This document shows, one piece after another, positions 53,459 through 62,884 of a stretch of 64,000 bases of DNA; position 1 is the stretch's first letter, and the number at the start of each line of letters is the position of its first letter. The position numbers were made by a program, and so were the translations under genes. The notes under the pieces are model-generated. The model was not told where the DNA came from. It saw nothing but the letters and a program-made list of their open reading frames with translations, and did not search any database. Origin of the DNA: Ruegeria intermedia (GTDB taxonomy: Bacteria; Pseudomonadota; Alphaproteobacteria; Rhodobacterales; Rhodobacteraceae); the NCBI RefSeq assembly GCF_900129345.1, contig NZ_FQVK01000007.1, forward strand, positions 1 through 64,000. The letters run 5' to 3'.

Positions 53459-55084
53459 TCATGCCCGTCCACGTATCATGTCGGCGGCCTTTTCCGCGAT
53501 CATGATCACCGGCGAGGCGGTATTGCCCGAGACGATCTTCGGCATGACCGAGGCATCGACCACCCGCAGCCCCTCCAGCCCCCGAACGCGTAACCGTGGA
53601 TCGACCACCGCGGCGGCATCATTGCCCATGCGGCAGGTGCCGACCGGGTGAAAGATCGTGGTGGCGATGTCGCCCACCGCATCCAGAAGGCCCTGCTGGT
53701 CGTTGATCTCGGGGCCGGGCAGAACCTCTTGCGGGTGATAGGGCGCCAGCGCCCGCGCGGCCATCACCTGCCGGGCCTGCTGTACGGATTTGACCGCCAC
53801 CTGCCGGTCACGCTCGGCCGAGAGGTAGTTCAACCTGATCTCGGGCTGGGCCGTCGGATCGGGCGTGGTGATGTGGCAGTGCCCCCGGCTTTCGGGCCGC
53901 AGATTGCAGACCGAGACGGTGATGGCCGGGAACGGATGCAGCGGATCGCCCAGCCGGTCGGTCGACAGCGGCTGTACGTGATATTCCAGATCCGGCGTGG
54001 CCAACATCGGGTCGGACTTGGTGAACATGCCGAACTGGCTGGGCGCCATCGCCATCGGACCCGACCGAGTCAGGGCGTATTGCGCCACGATGCGCGCCTT
54101 GCCCCACAGGCTGTTGGCCATGGTGTTCAGGGTTTTGGCGTTCTGCACCTTGAACACGGTTCGGATCTGCAGGTGGTCCTGCAGGTTCGCCCCCACGCCC
54201 GCGCTTTCATGCTGAACCGCGATTCCATGCGCCGCCAGCACCTGAGGGTCGCCGATCCCCGACAGTTCCAGCAGCTTGGGCGAGTTGATCGCCCCCGCTG
54301 CCAGCAGAACCTCGGCCCCGGCCAGGGCCCGGTATTCGGTGCCGCCACGGGCAAAGCGCACGCCGCGCACGGCCTTGCCTTCGAGGATCAGACCCAGCGT
54401 CTCGGCCTCGGTCAGGACCCGCAGGTTGGGCCGTTTCATCGCCGGGCGCAGAAATCCCTTGGCCGTGTTCCAACGCACGCCGTTCTTCTGGTTGACCTCG
54501 AAAAACCCCGAGCCTTCGTTGTTGCCGTCATTGAAATCGGCGCGGGGCTGTATGCCGATCTCGCGCGCGCCGTCCTGCACGGCCTTCAGGATCTCCCAGC
54601 TCAGCCGCTGTTTCTGAACCTTCCATTCGCTGCCGGTCCGGTGCATTTCGCTGTCGCCGGCGTGATGATCTTCGGATTTCAGGAAATAGGGCAGCACGTC
54701 GTCCCAGCCCCAGCCCGCATTGCCCAGTTGCCGCCAATGGTCATAGTCGGCCGCCTGCCCGCGCATGTAGATCATCCCGTTGACCGAGCTGCACCCGCCC
54801 AGCACCTTGCCCCGCGGATAGGCCAGCGACCGCCCGTTCAGCCCCGGCTCGGGCGCGGTTTTCATCATCCAGTCGGTGCGCGGATTGCCGATGCAGTACA
54901 GATACCCCACCGGGATGTGGACCCAGTGGTAGTTGTCCGACTTGCCCGCCTCGAGCAGCAGAACCCGTGTCTTGGGGTCTTCGGTCAACCGGTTGGCCAG
55001 CACGCAGCCCGCCGTACCCGCGCCTATGATGATATAGTCATATTCACCCTCAAGCCGGGCGGTTTCAGATGTGGCGGAATTCAT
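53459..55084 (-). CDS. GMC-family FAD oxidoreductase (choline/alcohol dehydrogenase-like)
   Basis: 541 aa. The FAD motif is [21 protein letters not shown] signature 1 lies around [20 protein letters not shown] and signature 2 around [15 protein letters not shown]. The catalytic histidine region is [14 protein letters not shown]. Family members oxidise choline, polyethylene glycol, aliphatic alcohols or sugars; the substrate here is not fixed. Divergent from the MttB-family gene (161-bp shared gap), it may belong to the same methylated-compound pathway. It has no signal peptide. Confidence 0.88.
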   Translation of the reverse strand: MNSATSETARLEGEYDYIIIGAGTAGCVLANRLTEDPKTRVLLLEAGKSDNYHWVHIPVGYLYCIGNPRTDWMMKTAPEPGLNGRSLAYPRGKVLGGCSSVNGMIYMRGQAADYDHWRQLGNAGWGWDDVLPYFLKSEDHHAGDSEMHRTGSEWKVQKQRLSWEILKAVQDGAREIGIQPRADFNDGNNEGSGFFEVNQKNGVRWNTAKGFLRPAMKRPNLRVLTEAETLGLILEGKAVRGVRFARGGTEYRALAGAEVLLAAGAINSPKLLELSGIGDPQVLAAHGIAVQHESAGVGANLQDHLQIRTVFKVQNAKTLNTMANSLWGKARIVAQYALTRSGPMAMAPSQFGMFTKSDPMLATPDLEYHVQPLSTDRLGDPLHPFPAITVSVCNLRPESRGHCHITTPDPTAQPEIRLNYLSAERDRQVAVKSVQQARQVMAARALAPYHPQEVLPGPEINDQQGLLDAVGDIATTIFHPVGTCRMGNDAAAVVDPRLRVRGLEGLRVVDASVMPKIVSGNTASPVIMIAEKAADMIRGRA

Positions 55085-55245
55085 TCTCGGTCTGCTCTGT
55101 GCATTGTTCCTGATCCTGCGAAGCGCAGCTTAGCAGCTGTTGCGGGCAATTCACGGGCTCGATGTCGCATTCCGCAACAGTATTTCGCAATCCTGCAGGT
55201 CGCGCCCCCGGTCGGCGGTCAGACTGGTGTCAAAGGAGGCCCAGA

Positions 55246-56796
55246 ATGACCCAGACCGCCACACGCACTCGGACCGGAGGCCGCGCCGCCCGCCGCGCCC
55301 TGCGCACCGCACCCAGCTTTGACATGTTGCCGGGCCTGACCCGCACCATCCCGCTGTGCGAAGTGATGGACGGGTCGCAGGTCGCGCGGATCGACGCGGC
55401 CTCGATGGATATCCTCGAAAACGTGGGCGTGCAGTTCCGCGACCCGATCGCGCTGGCCGACTGGAAGGCGGCTGGAGCCAAGGTTGACGGCGAGCGGGTG
55501 TATCTTGATCGCGGGCTGGTCCGCGACTTGATCGCGACGATCCCCTCGGATTTCACCTATCATGCCCGTGACCCGCGCAAGAATGTGCGCCTGGGCGGGC
55601 CGCATGCGATTTTCGTGCCGATGACCGGCGCGCCGTTTCTACGCGATCTGGATGACGTGCGCCGCAACCCGACGCTGGACGATCTGGCAATGTTCCACAA
55701 GCTCAGCCACATGCTGCCCGCACTGCATTCCAGCGCCCACCACATCGTGGAACCCTATGATCACCCGATCAGCCAGCGCCACCTGCGCATCACCTATTCG
55801 TCGATGAAATATTCCGACAAGACCTTCATGGGCATGACCACCTCGCCCAAAAACGCCGAAGACGTGATGGAGATGTGCGCGATCCTGTTCGGCGAGAAGT
55901 TCATGGAGGATCACCCGGTCACCACCGGCAACTGCAACGGCAACTCGCCGCTGGTCTGGGACGAGACCATGCTGGGGGCGATGCGCGCCTTCTGCCGCCG
56001 CAACCAGCCGGTGCTGTGCTCGCCCTTCGTGCTGGGCGGGGCCAACACGCCGGCCAGCGTGCCTGCGACGGTCGCGCAGCTGAACGCCGAGGCGCTGAGC
56101 GCGCTGGCCTATACGCAGGTGATCCGGCGCGGCTGTCCGGCGATCTACGGGCACTACCTGTCGACCGTCAGCATGAAGTCCGGCGCGCCGATGGCCGGCA
56201 CGCCCGAGATCAGCCTGATGAACTTCATGATCGGCCAGATGGCGCGGCATTACGGCGTGCCGTGGCGCAGCTCGAACACGCTGGGCGGGGCCAAGACATT
56301 CGATGCGCAGGCGGGATATGAATCGGCGACGACGCTGTCGGCGGTGATCCATGCGGGGGCAAATTATATCTGGCATTCGGCGGGCTGGAACGAGGCGGGG
56401 ATGCATTGCTCGACCGCCAAATTCGTGGTCGATGCCGAGCAATGCGCCATGGCCTACCGCATGGCCGAGGGGCCGAAATGGCACGACTTCGACGAGGCCG
56501 TTGCCGCCGTATCCGATATCGGCCCCGGCGGCCACTATCTGGGCCATCCGCACACGCAGGAGAACTTTCAGGAGGCGTTCTTCATGCCCGAACTGTTCGA
56601 CAACAACTCGATCGAACAATGGGTGGCCGAGGGCGAGGTCGAAATCACCGAGCGCGCGCTGAACAACGCCCGCAAGCTGCTGGCCGAGTATCAAGAGCCC
56701 CGCCTGGACCCGGCCACCGACGAGGCGCTGCGCGACTATATCGCCCGGCGCGAGCGGGAAATTCCCGCCGCCGACGAATTGAACCAGCACTATTAG
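55246..56796 (+). CDS. Trimethylamine methyltransferase (MttB) superfamily protein, non-pyrrolysine
   Basis: 516 aa, MttB/MtgB superfamily (COG5598), TIM-barrel type. Typical stretches are the N-terminal helix segment ASMDILENVGVQFRDP and the C-terminal GGHYLGHPHTQENFQEAFF. There is no in-frame amber codon, so it is of the non-pyrrolysine kind, whose characterised members demethylate glycine betaine, proline betaine or carnitine with a corrinoid protein. No corrinoid protein gene is visible nearby. The start at 55246 follows a perfect AAAGGAGG; a longer frame adds 28 residues. A strong terminator follows. Confidence 0.85.
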   Translation: MTQTATRTRTGGRAARRALRTAPSFDMLPGLTRTIPLCEVMDGSQVARIDAASMDILENVGVQFRDPIALADWKAAGAKVDGERVYLDRGLVRDLIATIPSDFTYHARDPRKNVRLGGPHAIFVPMTGAPFLRDLDDVRRNPTLDDLAMFHKLSHMLPALHSSAHHIVEPYDHPISQRHLRITYSSMKYSDKTFMGMTTSPKNAEDVMEMCAILFGEKFMEDHPVTTGNCNGNSPLVWDETMLGAMRAFCRRNQPVLCSPFVLGGANTPASVPATVAQLNAEALSALAYTQVIRRGCPAIYGHYLSTVSMKSGAPMAGTPEISLMNFMIGQMARHYGVPWRSSNTLGGAKTFDAQAGYESATTLSAVIHAGANYIWHSAGWNEAGMHCSTAKFVVDAEQCAMAYRMAEGPKWHDFDEAVAAVSDIGPGGHYLGHPHTQENFQEAFFMPELFDNNSIEQWVAEGEVEITERALNNARKLLAEYQEPRLDPATDEALRDYIARREREIPAADELNQHY

Positions 56797-56810
56797 GAAA
56801 CACTCCACTT

Positions 56811-56839
56811 GCCCGCCTGCCTGTCAGGCGGGCCTTTTT
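56811..56839 (+). terminator. Rho-independent terminator after the MttB-family gene
   Basis: A perfect 9-bp stem GCCCGCCTG/CAGGCGGGC with a 5-nt loop is followed by CTTTTT. It starts 14 bp after the stop and touches the stop codon of the converging FAD oxidoreductase gene. Confidence 0.88.
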
Positions 56840-58179
56840 CATTCGTCGCGCGCGCGCCATTCCTTCCAGCGCAGCACCATGTTGGCACCGATCTCAGACA
56901 ACGGCCGGGGCGGCAGGCGTTTGGGACGGTCCTCGGCGCCGAAATGCTCGCTGATCCCGGACCGCACGCCACAGGCCATTTCGGCCGCGGCGATCCCGGT
57001 CAGGGTGCCGCGCGCGGTGCCCAACCCGTTCTGGACGCAGGCGGAATAAACGCCGGTCTCGATCTCGCGGGTGACCGAGACGCCGTTCAGGCTCAGGCAT
57101 AGATGGCCGGCCCATTCGTACTCCATCGCGATGCCGCGCAACTGCGGAAAGCGCCGGTCGAACTTGCGCCGCATCACCGCAGACGCGCGCCGCAGGTCCG
57201 ATGCCCGCGCCTCCATGCCCGGGCGCAGCACGGCGCAGGTGCGGGTGATGATCCGGTTGCCGCCCTGCCCGGTGTCGATTCGGCGCACGGTGGTGCCCAT
57301 CGGATCGGACGGGGTCACGCCCCAGCGCGATTGACCACCCAGCCTGGCCAGCGCATCAGCGTCCAGTTCCTGCGTTATCGCGGCGAACAGAAACAGCTGC
57401 ATCAGCCGGCCACGTTCCACCCCAAAACTCTCCAGATGACCGTTCACCGACAGGATCAGCCGGCCGGTCGAGACCTGCCCGAGCGCCGTCTGCACGCGCC
57501 AGCCCGCCCCGTCGCGCTGGAACCCAGTGACCGCGCCGTGCTCAAAAATCTGCACCCCATCGGCCGCCAACCCCGCCGCCAAACCGCGCACATAGCCCGC
57601 CGGCTGCAGCATGACCGTGCCCGGCGTAAACAGCCCCGAGACATAGTGCCGGGACCCGGTAAGTTCATGCATCTGCTGCCGGTCCAGCATCTCGGACCGC
57701 TCGCCGAGGCTGTCCAGATGGCGGGAATAGCTTTGGTTGTGCGCGTGTCCCGCCGGGCTGGCCGCGCCGTTCACCTTGCCCGCCGGATCGAAATAGTTGG
57801 GGTCGATGCCGTATTCCTCGACCGCCGCGCGGGCAAAAGCAATGGCCTGCCGGTTCAGCCCGATCATCGCCCGGTCATCGCCCGCCCCAGAATAGTCGTC
57901 CGAGGCCAGATCATGCGGCAGATCGATCATGAAGCCCGAGTTGCGCCCCGCCGCGCCTTCCGCCACGCGCCCGGCTTCAAGCACCACGATCCGCGCATCG
58001 GGCACCAGCTGCCGCAGACGCCGCGCCGCAGACAGCCCGGCAAAACCGGCGCCCACGATGGTGAAATCGGCGGTGACATTGCCTGAAAGCTGCCGCGCGG
58101 GAGGTTGCGGGCCCAGCAGGGCATTCCACGCCGCCTGGCCGCGCTGAACCGGCAGGCGGCACGCGGTGAACCGCGTCAA
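56839..58179 (-). CDS. FAD-dependent amine/amino-acid oxidoreductase (DAO family)
   Basis: 446 aa. The dinucleotide motif is FTIVGAGFAGLSAARRL (about residues 40-56), followed by VVLEAGRVAEGAAGRNSGFM, where FAD is held in the DAO/PuuB/sarcosine-oxidase group. The C-terminal half ends with GVYSACVQNGLGTARGTLTG. It probably oxidises a secondary or primary amine to imine or aldehyde, whose product the neighbouring aldehyde dehydrogenase would use. Its start overlaps the dehydrogenase stop (ATGA). Gamma-glutamylputrescine oxidase-like and D-hydroxyproline dehydrogenase-like roles are both possible. Confidence 0.85.
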   Translation of the reverse strand: MTRFTACRLPVQRGQAAWNALLGPQPPARQLSGNVTADFTIVGAGFAGLSAARRLRQLVPDARIVVLEAGRVAEGAAGRNSGFMIDLPHDLASDDYSGAGDDRAMIGLNRQAIAFARAAVEEYGIDPNYFDPAGKVNGAASPAGHAHNQSYSRHLDSLGERSEMLDRQQMHELTGSRHYVSGLFTPGTVMLQPAGYVRGLAAGLAADGVQIFEHGAVTGFQRDGAGWRVQTALGQVSTGRLILSVNGHLESFGVERGRLMQLFLFAAITQELDADALARLGGQSRWGVTPSDPMGTTVRRIDTGQGGNRIITRTCAVLRPGMEARASDLRRASAVMRRKFDRRFPQLRGIAMEYEWAGHLCLSLNGVSVTREIETGVYSACVQNGLGTARGTLTGIAAAEMACGVRSGISEHFGAEDRPKRLPPRPLSEIGANMVLRWKEWRARDE

Positions 58180-59672
58180 TCCACCGCCTCGTCGGCATCA
58201 TCCGACAGGTCGATCCACAGCGTCTTCAGCTGCGTGTACTGGTCATGCGCATGCAGCCCGTTGTCCCGCCCGCCAAAGCCCGACTGCTTGTAGCCGCCGA
58301 ACGGGGTCGAGATGTCGCCCTCGCCAAAGCCGTTCACCGTCACGGTTCCGGCCCGGATCGCGCGGGCACCGCGCAGGGCGCGCTTGGCATTGGCGGTGAA
58401 CAGCGACGCACACAGCCCATATGGCGTGTCGTTGGCCATCGCGATGGCCTCGTCGAACCCCGCAACCTCGATCACCGACAGAACGGGCCCAAAGATTTCC
58501 TCGCGCGCCAGCGGCGCGTCGTTGTCCGGTAGCTCGACCACGGTTGCCTCGACGAACCCGTTTTCGGCCTTGCCGCCCAGAAGGACTGTCGGCGCCTTGT
58601 CGAGATAGCCGCAGACCTTGTTGAAATGGTCTTTGCTGATCAGCGCGCCCAGACGGGTTGCAGGGTCCAGCGGATCGCCCACAGTCCACTGGCGGGCGTG
58701 ATGGGCGATGCGCTCCAGCAACTCGGGTTTGACCGCGCGGTGCACGATCAGGCGCGACGTGGCCGAGCAATTCTCGCCCATGTTCCAGAACGCCCCGTTC
58801 ACCACATGGGCGGCAACCCGGTCGAGGTTCTCGGCATCCTCCAGCACAATGGCCGGGTTCTTGCCGCCCATCTCCAGCACCACCTCCTTGGCGTTGCTTT
58901 CGGCCGCATAGGTCAGGAATTTCTTGCCCGTCACGGTCGAACCGGTGAAGGACACCATGTCGATGTCCATGTGCCGCCCGATGGGTTCGCCCACCTCGGC
59001 GCCGCCACCCGGAACCACATTCAGAACACCGCGCGGCAGCCCTGCCTCGGCCGCCAGTTCGGCCAGACGCAGGGCGGTCAGTGGGGTTTCCATCGCCGGC
59101 TTCACCACCACCGAGCACCCGGCCGCCAGCGCCGGGCCGATCTTCCAGGCCAGCATCAGCAGGGGGAAGTTCCACGGCAGCACCAGCCCCACCACCCCGA
59201 TCGGTTCGCGCAGGATCATCGCGATGTGGTCGTCGCTTGCAGGCGCGACTTGATCGTAAATCTTGTCGATCGCCTCGGCGTGCCATTTCAAGCAGTGGAT
59301 CGCCTCGGGCACGTCCACGGTTTCGCAATCAAAGATGGTCTTGCCGCTGTCGATGCTCTCCATCACCGCCAGTTCGCGGGCATTGCGGGTCATCAGCTTG
59401 GCCAGGCGGATCAACACATCCTTGCGCGCCGACGGGTGCAGGCGCGACCAGCGGCCGTCGTCGAAGGACTCGCGCGCCTTTTCCACGGCCAGGTCCACAT
59501 CGGCGGCGGCGCAGGCCGCGACCTCGGTCAGCACCGCGCCGGTGGCCGGGTTCACCGTGGGAAACACCGCGCCCGAGATCGCCGGGCGATAGCCGCCATC
59601 GATGAAGGCGCCGGTGGGCAGGTCCAGCCCGGCGGCGATGGATGCGTATTCATCCCGTGTCAGCAAGCCCAT
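58176..59672 (-). CDS. Aldehyde dehydrogenase (NAD+), betaine/gamma-aminobutyraldehyde type
   Basis: 498 aa. It has the ALDH fold with NPATGAVLTEVA at the N-terminus, oxyanion asparagine in LPWNFPLLM, the general base in VLEMGGKNPAIVLEDA, and the catalytic cysteine in NMGENCSATSRLIVH. Most similar by eye to PuuC/BetB-type semialdehyde dehydrogenases. It lies between a DapA-family lyase and an FAD oxidoreductase. In hydroxyproline catabolism this trio makes and oxidises alpha-ketoglutarate semialdehyde, but other routes are equally open. Confidence 0.9.
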   Translation of the reverse strand: MGLLTRDEYASIAAGLDLPTGAFIDGGYRPAISGAVFPTVNPATGAVLTEVAACAAADVDLAVEKARESFDDGRWSRLHPSARKDVLIRLAKLMTRNARELAVMESIDSGKTIFDCETVDVPEAIHCLKWHAEAIDKIYDQVAPASDDHIAMILREPIGVVGLVLPWNFPLLMLAWKIGPALAAGCSVVVKPAMETPLTALRLAELAAEAGLPRGVLNVVPGGGAEVGEPIGRHMDIDMVSFTGSTVTGKKFLTYAAESNAKEVVLEMGGKNPAIVLEDAENLDRVAAHVVNGAFWNMGENCSATSRLIVHRAVKPELLERIAHHARQWTVGDPLDPATRLGALISKDHFNKVCGYLDKAPTVLLGGKAENGFVEATVVELPDNDAPLAREEIFGPVLSVIEVAGFDEAIAMANDTPYGLCASLFTANAKRALRGARAIRAGTVTVNGFGEGDISTPFGGYKQSGFGGRDNGLHAHDQYTQLKTLWIDLSDDADEAVD

Positions 59673-59675
59673 GCC

Positions 59676-60593
59676 TCAGCCCTCCGCCATGATATCTGCG
59701 ATCTTGCGCTTCAACACGCGGGTCACTTGTTCCAGCGCGCGCTTGTCATCCTTGTTCAGCCCCTTCAGAGGCGGCCGAACCGCGCCTGCAGGGATGCCGT
59801 TCATCGAGACCCCATGCTTGATGGTCTGGATGAACTTGCCGCCCTGTTCGAGCACCCGCATCAACGGCATCAGCGCCGACATGATACGGCGGCCTTTGGC
59901 GAAGTCGCCCTTCAGCACGCAGGCCTCGTACAGCGCCACATGCTCACGCGGCAGAAAATTCGACCCGCCACAGACCCAGAACGGCGCGCCCCAGGCGAAG
60001 AATTCCAGCGCCTGATCGTCCATGCCGCAGCCCAGCTTAATATGCGGATAGTCCCGCGCCAGCATGTGTACGCGGTTGATGTCGCCCGAGCTTTCCTTGA
60101 TGCCGCAGAAATTGCGGCTGCGCCCCACACGGTCGAGGAACTCCGCCCCCATCATCGTGCCGGTGCGGTGCGGATAGTTGTACAGCATCACCGGCAAATC
60201 CGCCGCCTTGTCGATGGCCAGCGCATTAAGGGCGTTTTCCCGGTCGGTCGGCACCGAATAGGGCGGGCTGGCCAGCAGGATGGCATCGGCCCCGATCTGG
60301 CGCGCGCCATGGGCCAACGCGATCGAATCCGGCGTCAACATCGCGCCGGTCCCGACCACCAAAGGCAGCCGACCCTTCAATCGGTGGTGGGTAAAACGCG
60401 CCAGTTCCAGCCTTTCATCGACCGTCTGGGCATAGTTTTCGCCCGTGGACCCACCCGAGATCAGACCGTGCACGCCATTTTCGACCAGGTATTCGATCAC
60501 CTCGGCCAGCGCATCCCAATCGACGCTGAAATCATCGGCATAGGGCGTCACCACCGGGGTATAGATCCCCTGGAATCTGAACACGGGTGTCAT
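59676..60593 (-). CDS. DapA-family (dihydrodipicolinate synthase-like) aldolase/lyase
   Basis: 305 aa, class I aldolase barrel. The substrate-binding loop is SGGSTGENYAQT, the catalytic tyrosine is in LYNYPHRTG, and the Schiff-base lysine in FCGIKESSGD. It is probably not DapA itself, because it heads an operon with aldehyde dehydrogenase and FAD oxidoreductase genes. Related catabolic members are keto-deoxy-sugar-acid dehydratases and pyrroline-4-hydroxy-2-carboxylate deaminase. The start at 60593 has AAGGGACG upstream, and an operator-like palindrome lies 52 bp before it. Confidence 0.87.
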   Translation of the reverse strand: MTPVFRFQGIYTPVVTPYADDFSVDWDALAEVIEYLVENGVHGLISGGSTGENYAQTVDERLELARFTHHRLKGRLPLVVGTGAMLTPDSIALAHGARQIGADAILLASPPYSVPTDRENALNALAIDKAADLPVMLYNYPHRTGTMMGAEFLDRVGRSRNFCGIKESSGDINRVHMLARDYPHIKLGCGMDDQALEFFAWGAPFWVCGGSNFLPREHVALYEACVLKGDFAKGRRIMSALMPLMRVLEQGGKFIQTIKHGVSMNGIPAGAVRPPLKGLNKDDKRALEQVTRVLKRKIADIMAEG

Positions 60594-60644
60594 CGTCGTC
60601 CCTTGTGCATGGCGTTTTTCCGGGACGCTACACTAGAATACTAT

Positions 60645-60654
60645 TTGTGTACAA
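60645..60654 (-). promoter_or_regulatory. GntR/FCD-type operator-like palindrome upstream of the DapA-family gene
   Basis: TTGTGTACAA has perfect TTGT/ACAA arms around a 2-nt centre, within an AT-rich stretch of a very GC-rich region. The pattern is like operators of FadR-subfamily GntR regulators. No such regulator is encoded in the window. Confidence 0.4.
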
Positions 60655-60667
60655 TAGATTCCTGCGG

Positions 60668-60693
60668 AAAAAAAGACGCGCCGAACCGGCGCG
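60668..60693 (-). terminator. Rho-independent terminator after the Crp/Fnr gene
   Basis: On the minus strand a perfect 7-bp stem CGCGCCG/CGGCGCG with a 3-nt loop is followed by TCTTTTTTT. It lies about 30 bp after the regulator stop and insulates it from the DapA operon. Confidence 0.8.
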
Positions 60694-60721
60694 CCTTCGG
60701 GTCGGTCCGCGACGCAGTGAG

Positions 60722-61462
60722 CTAGCGCGCCCAATTGTCGGCCGGATCGCTGTCGGCATAGTCGCGCAGCAGCGGTATGTCCGAGATTTCCGCGTGGTTG
60801 CGGTTGATCTTCACCCCCACCGCCTTGAGCCGTGAAAACGCCCGGCTCAGGCTTTCCGGCTTCATGCCCAGACGCCCGGCGATCAGCATCTTGTCATAGG
60901 GCAGTTCGACTTCGCAGGCGCCTTCGTCGCAGTCACACAGGTTCAGCAGGAACTCGGCCACCCGCTGCGCCCCGGTCTGGGCCTTGAGCTGTTCCAGCTG
61001 GGACACCAGCGCATGCAGATGGGTGAAGGTCGAAGCCAGGATCGAGATCCCGATCTCGGGGTCGGTCTTCATCAAGGAAATCAGCACCGGGCTGGGAATG
61101 TGCATGATCTCGCAGGCCGAGACAGCCTCGGCCGAAACCGGATAGGGCACGTTGCGCAGCGCCACCGCCTCACCAAAGCTTTCGCCGCGGGTGAAAACGC
61201 TGACCACGGCCTCGGCCCCGGTGGGCGACATGCGGAACAGCTTGACCCATCCGGCCAGCACCACATGCACGGCCTGGGCGCTTTCTTCCTGCACAAAGAT
61301 CGTCTCGCCACGGTCATACTGGCGCCAGATCGCGTGGCTCAGCAGGGTTTCGACATGCTGATCCGGCAGGCTTTTGAGCAGCAGCGACTGCCGCGCAATG
61401 GCTTTTTGTGCTTCATGCGCCACGAAGGCATCCCCTTTTGTCCGGCCGAGAACCCGGCCCAT
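60722..61462 (-). CDS. Crp/Fnr-family regulator (Dnr/NnrR-like)
   Basis: 246 aa from the ATG at 61462. The cyclic-nucleotide-type sensor domain (about residues 25-140) and the winged helix with recognition region MKPESLSRAFSRLK are clear. The E..SR pattern there fits binding to FNR-like TTGAT-N4-ATCAA boxes. The N-terminal cysteine cluster of true FNR is missing, so oxygen sensing by an iron-sulfur cluster is unlikely. Dnr/NnrR-type NO response fits the nearby nor genes. A longer frame to 61507 would put its start only 18 bp from the FNR-like box, which argues for the shorter start. It is divergent from hemA. Confidence 0.85.
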   Translation of the reverse strand: MGRVLGRTKGDAFVAHEAQKAIARQSLLLKSLPDQHVETLLSHAIWRQYDRGETIFVQEESAQAVHVVLAGWVKLFRMSPTGAEAVVSVFTRGESFGEAVALRNVPYPVSAEAVSACEIMHIPSPVLISLMKTDPEIGISILASTFTHLHALVSQLEQLKAQTGAQRVAEFLLNLCDCDEGACEVELPYDKMLIAGRLGMKPESLSRAFSRLKAVGVKINRNHAEISDIPLLRDYADSDPADNWAR

Positions 61463-61524
61463 CCATCCCTGCGCCAGCCTATGCCAAACCCGCGCGCGGC
61501 GCACCACCCTTTTCCCGCCGTCGC

Positions 61525-61538
61525 TTGACTATTGTCAT
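61525..61538. promoter_or_regulatory. FNR/Dnr-type box between the regulator gene and hemA
   Basis: TTGAC-TATT-GTCAT matches the TTGAY-N4-RTCAA pattern at nine of ten conserved positions. It lies 65 bp upstream of the hemA start and 63 bp from the preferred regulator start, suitable for control of either gene. Confidence 0.55.
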
Positions 61539-61602
61539 GTTCCCGGCGTGCGCGCGCCCATAGTCTGCCCGCCAACAGCCAGTTCTCCGGGGAGATCGAG
61601 AC

Positions 61603-62826
61603 ATGGATTTCGAGCGTTTCTTCAGCCAGAGCCTCAGCGACCTGAAGGCCGAGGGCAACTATCGTGTCTTCATCGACCTGCAGCGCAAATGCGGCGCCTT
61701 TCCCAATGCCCGCCAGACCGATGGCGCGGCGACACGGGACGTGCGCATCTGGTGTTCGAACGACTATCTGGGCATGGGTCAGCACCCGTCGGTTCTGGCG
61801 GCGATGCATGATGCGCTGGACCGCTGCGGCGCCGGTGCGGGCGGCACCCGCAACATTTCCGGCACCACCCACGACCACGTCCTGCTGGAGCAGGAACTGG
61901 CCGACCTGCACGGGAAAGAGGCGGCGCTGCTGTTCACCTCCGGCTACGTCTCGAACTGGGCGGCGCTGGGGACGCTGGCGGCCAGGATCCCCGGCCTGAT
62001 CGTGTTCTCGGACGCGCTGAACCATGCCTCGATGATCGAGGGCATCCGCCATTCGCGGGCGCAGAAGGTGATCTGGAAGCACAACGATCTGGACGACCTG
62101 CGCGCCAAGCTGGCCGCCGCCGACCCCGAGGCGCCCAAGATGATCGCCTTTGAATCGGTCTATTCGATGGACGGCGACATCGCGCCGATCAAGGAAATCT
62201 GCGACCTGGCCGATGAATTCGGCGCCATGACCTATCTGGACGAAGTGCATGCCGTCGGCCTTTACGGTCCGCGCGGCGGCGGCATCGCCGAACGCGAAGG
62301 GCTGATGGACCGCCTGACCGTGATCGAGGGCACACTGGGCAAGGCCTTCGGCGTGGTGGGCGGCTATATCGCCGCGTCGGCCGCGTTGTGCGATTTCGTG
62401 CGCAGCTTTGCCAGCGGGTTCATCTTTACCACCGCCCTGCCCCCGGCGGTCGCCGCCGGGGCCGCGGCCTCGATCCGGCATCTGAAGCAGTCGAATGCGG
62501 AACGCGACCTGCAAAAGGCGCGCGTGGCCCAGGTGCGCGCCCGGCTCGACGCCGAGGGCATCCCGCATCTGCCCAACCCCAGCCACATCATCCCGGTGAT
62601 GGTGGGCGACCCGGTCAAGTGCAAGTTCATCTCGGACACGCTGCTGGAAGAATTCGGCATCTACATCCAGCCGATCAACTATCCCACCGTGCCCAAAGGC
62701 ACCGAGCGGCTGCGCATCACGCCCTCGCCCGTGCATACCGATGCCGATATCGACCATCTGGTCGGCGCGCTGTCGGCGCTGTGGCAGCGGTGCCAGATCG
62801 CCCGGATGCCGATGGCCGCGCAATAG
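61603..62826 (+). CDS. hemA: 5-aminolevulinate synthase
   Basis: 407 aa, the alphaproteobacterial C4-pathway enzyme that condenses glycine and succinyl-CoA with PLP. The PLP lysine is K247 in [13 protein letters not shown]. Other family stretches are [31 protein letters not shown] and [17 protein letters not shown]. Ribosome site GGGGAGATCGAGAC precedes 61603. Its position between an FNR/Dnr-type regulator and the nor operon suggests a haem supply tuned to low-oxygen or denitrifying growth; a second hemA elsewhere is common in this order. Confidence 0.95.
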   Translation: MDFERFFSQSLSDLKAEGNYRVFIDLQRKCGAFPNARQTDGAATRDVRIWCSNDYLGMGQHPSVLAAMHDALDRCGAGAGGTRNISGTTHDHVLLEQELADLHGKEAALLFTSGYVSNWAALGTLAARIPGLIVFSDALNHASMIEGIRHSRAQKVIWKHNDLDDLRAKLAAADPEAPKMIAFESVYSMDGDIAPIKEICDLADEFGAMTYLDEVHAVGLYGPRGGGIAEREGLMDRLTVIEGTLGKAFGVVGGYIAASAALCDFVRSFASGFIFTTALPPAVAAGAAASIRHLKQSNAERDLQKARVAQVRARLDAEGIPHLPNPSHIIPVMVGDPVKCKFISDTLLEEFGIYIQPINYPTVPKGTERLRITPSPVHTDADIDHLVGALSALWQRCQIARMPMAAQ

Positions 62827-62849
62827 ATTTCTGTCCCTGAACTGGCAAG

Positions 62850-62881
62850 CCGCCGTGCCCCTGTGCGCGGCGGTTCTTTTT
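62850..62881 (+). terminator. Rho-independent terminator after hemA
   Basis: The stem CCGCCG/CGGCGG has a 12-nt loop and is followed by TTCTTTTT. It starts 24 bp after hemA and ends 3 bp before the converging norF stop. Confidence 0.75.
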
Positions 62882-62884
62882 GCC

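Noticed and set aside
55246..56796. Pyrrolysine-type trimethylamine methyltransferase
   Set aside because: The frame has no internal TAG codon, and the organism type does not use pyrrolysine; it belongs to the non-pyrrolysine branch.
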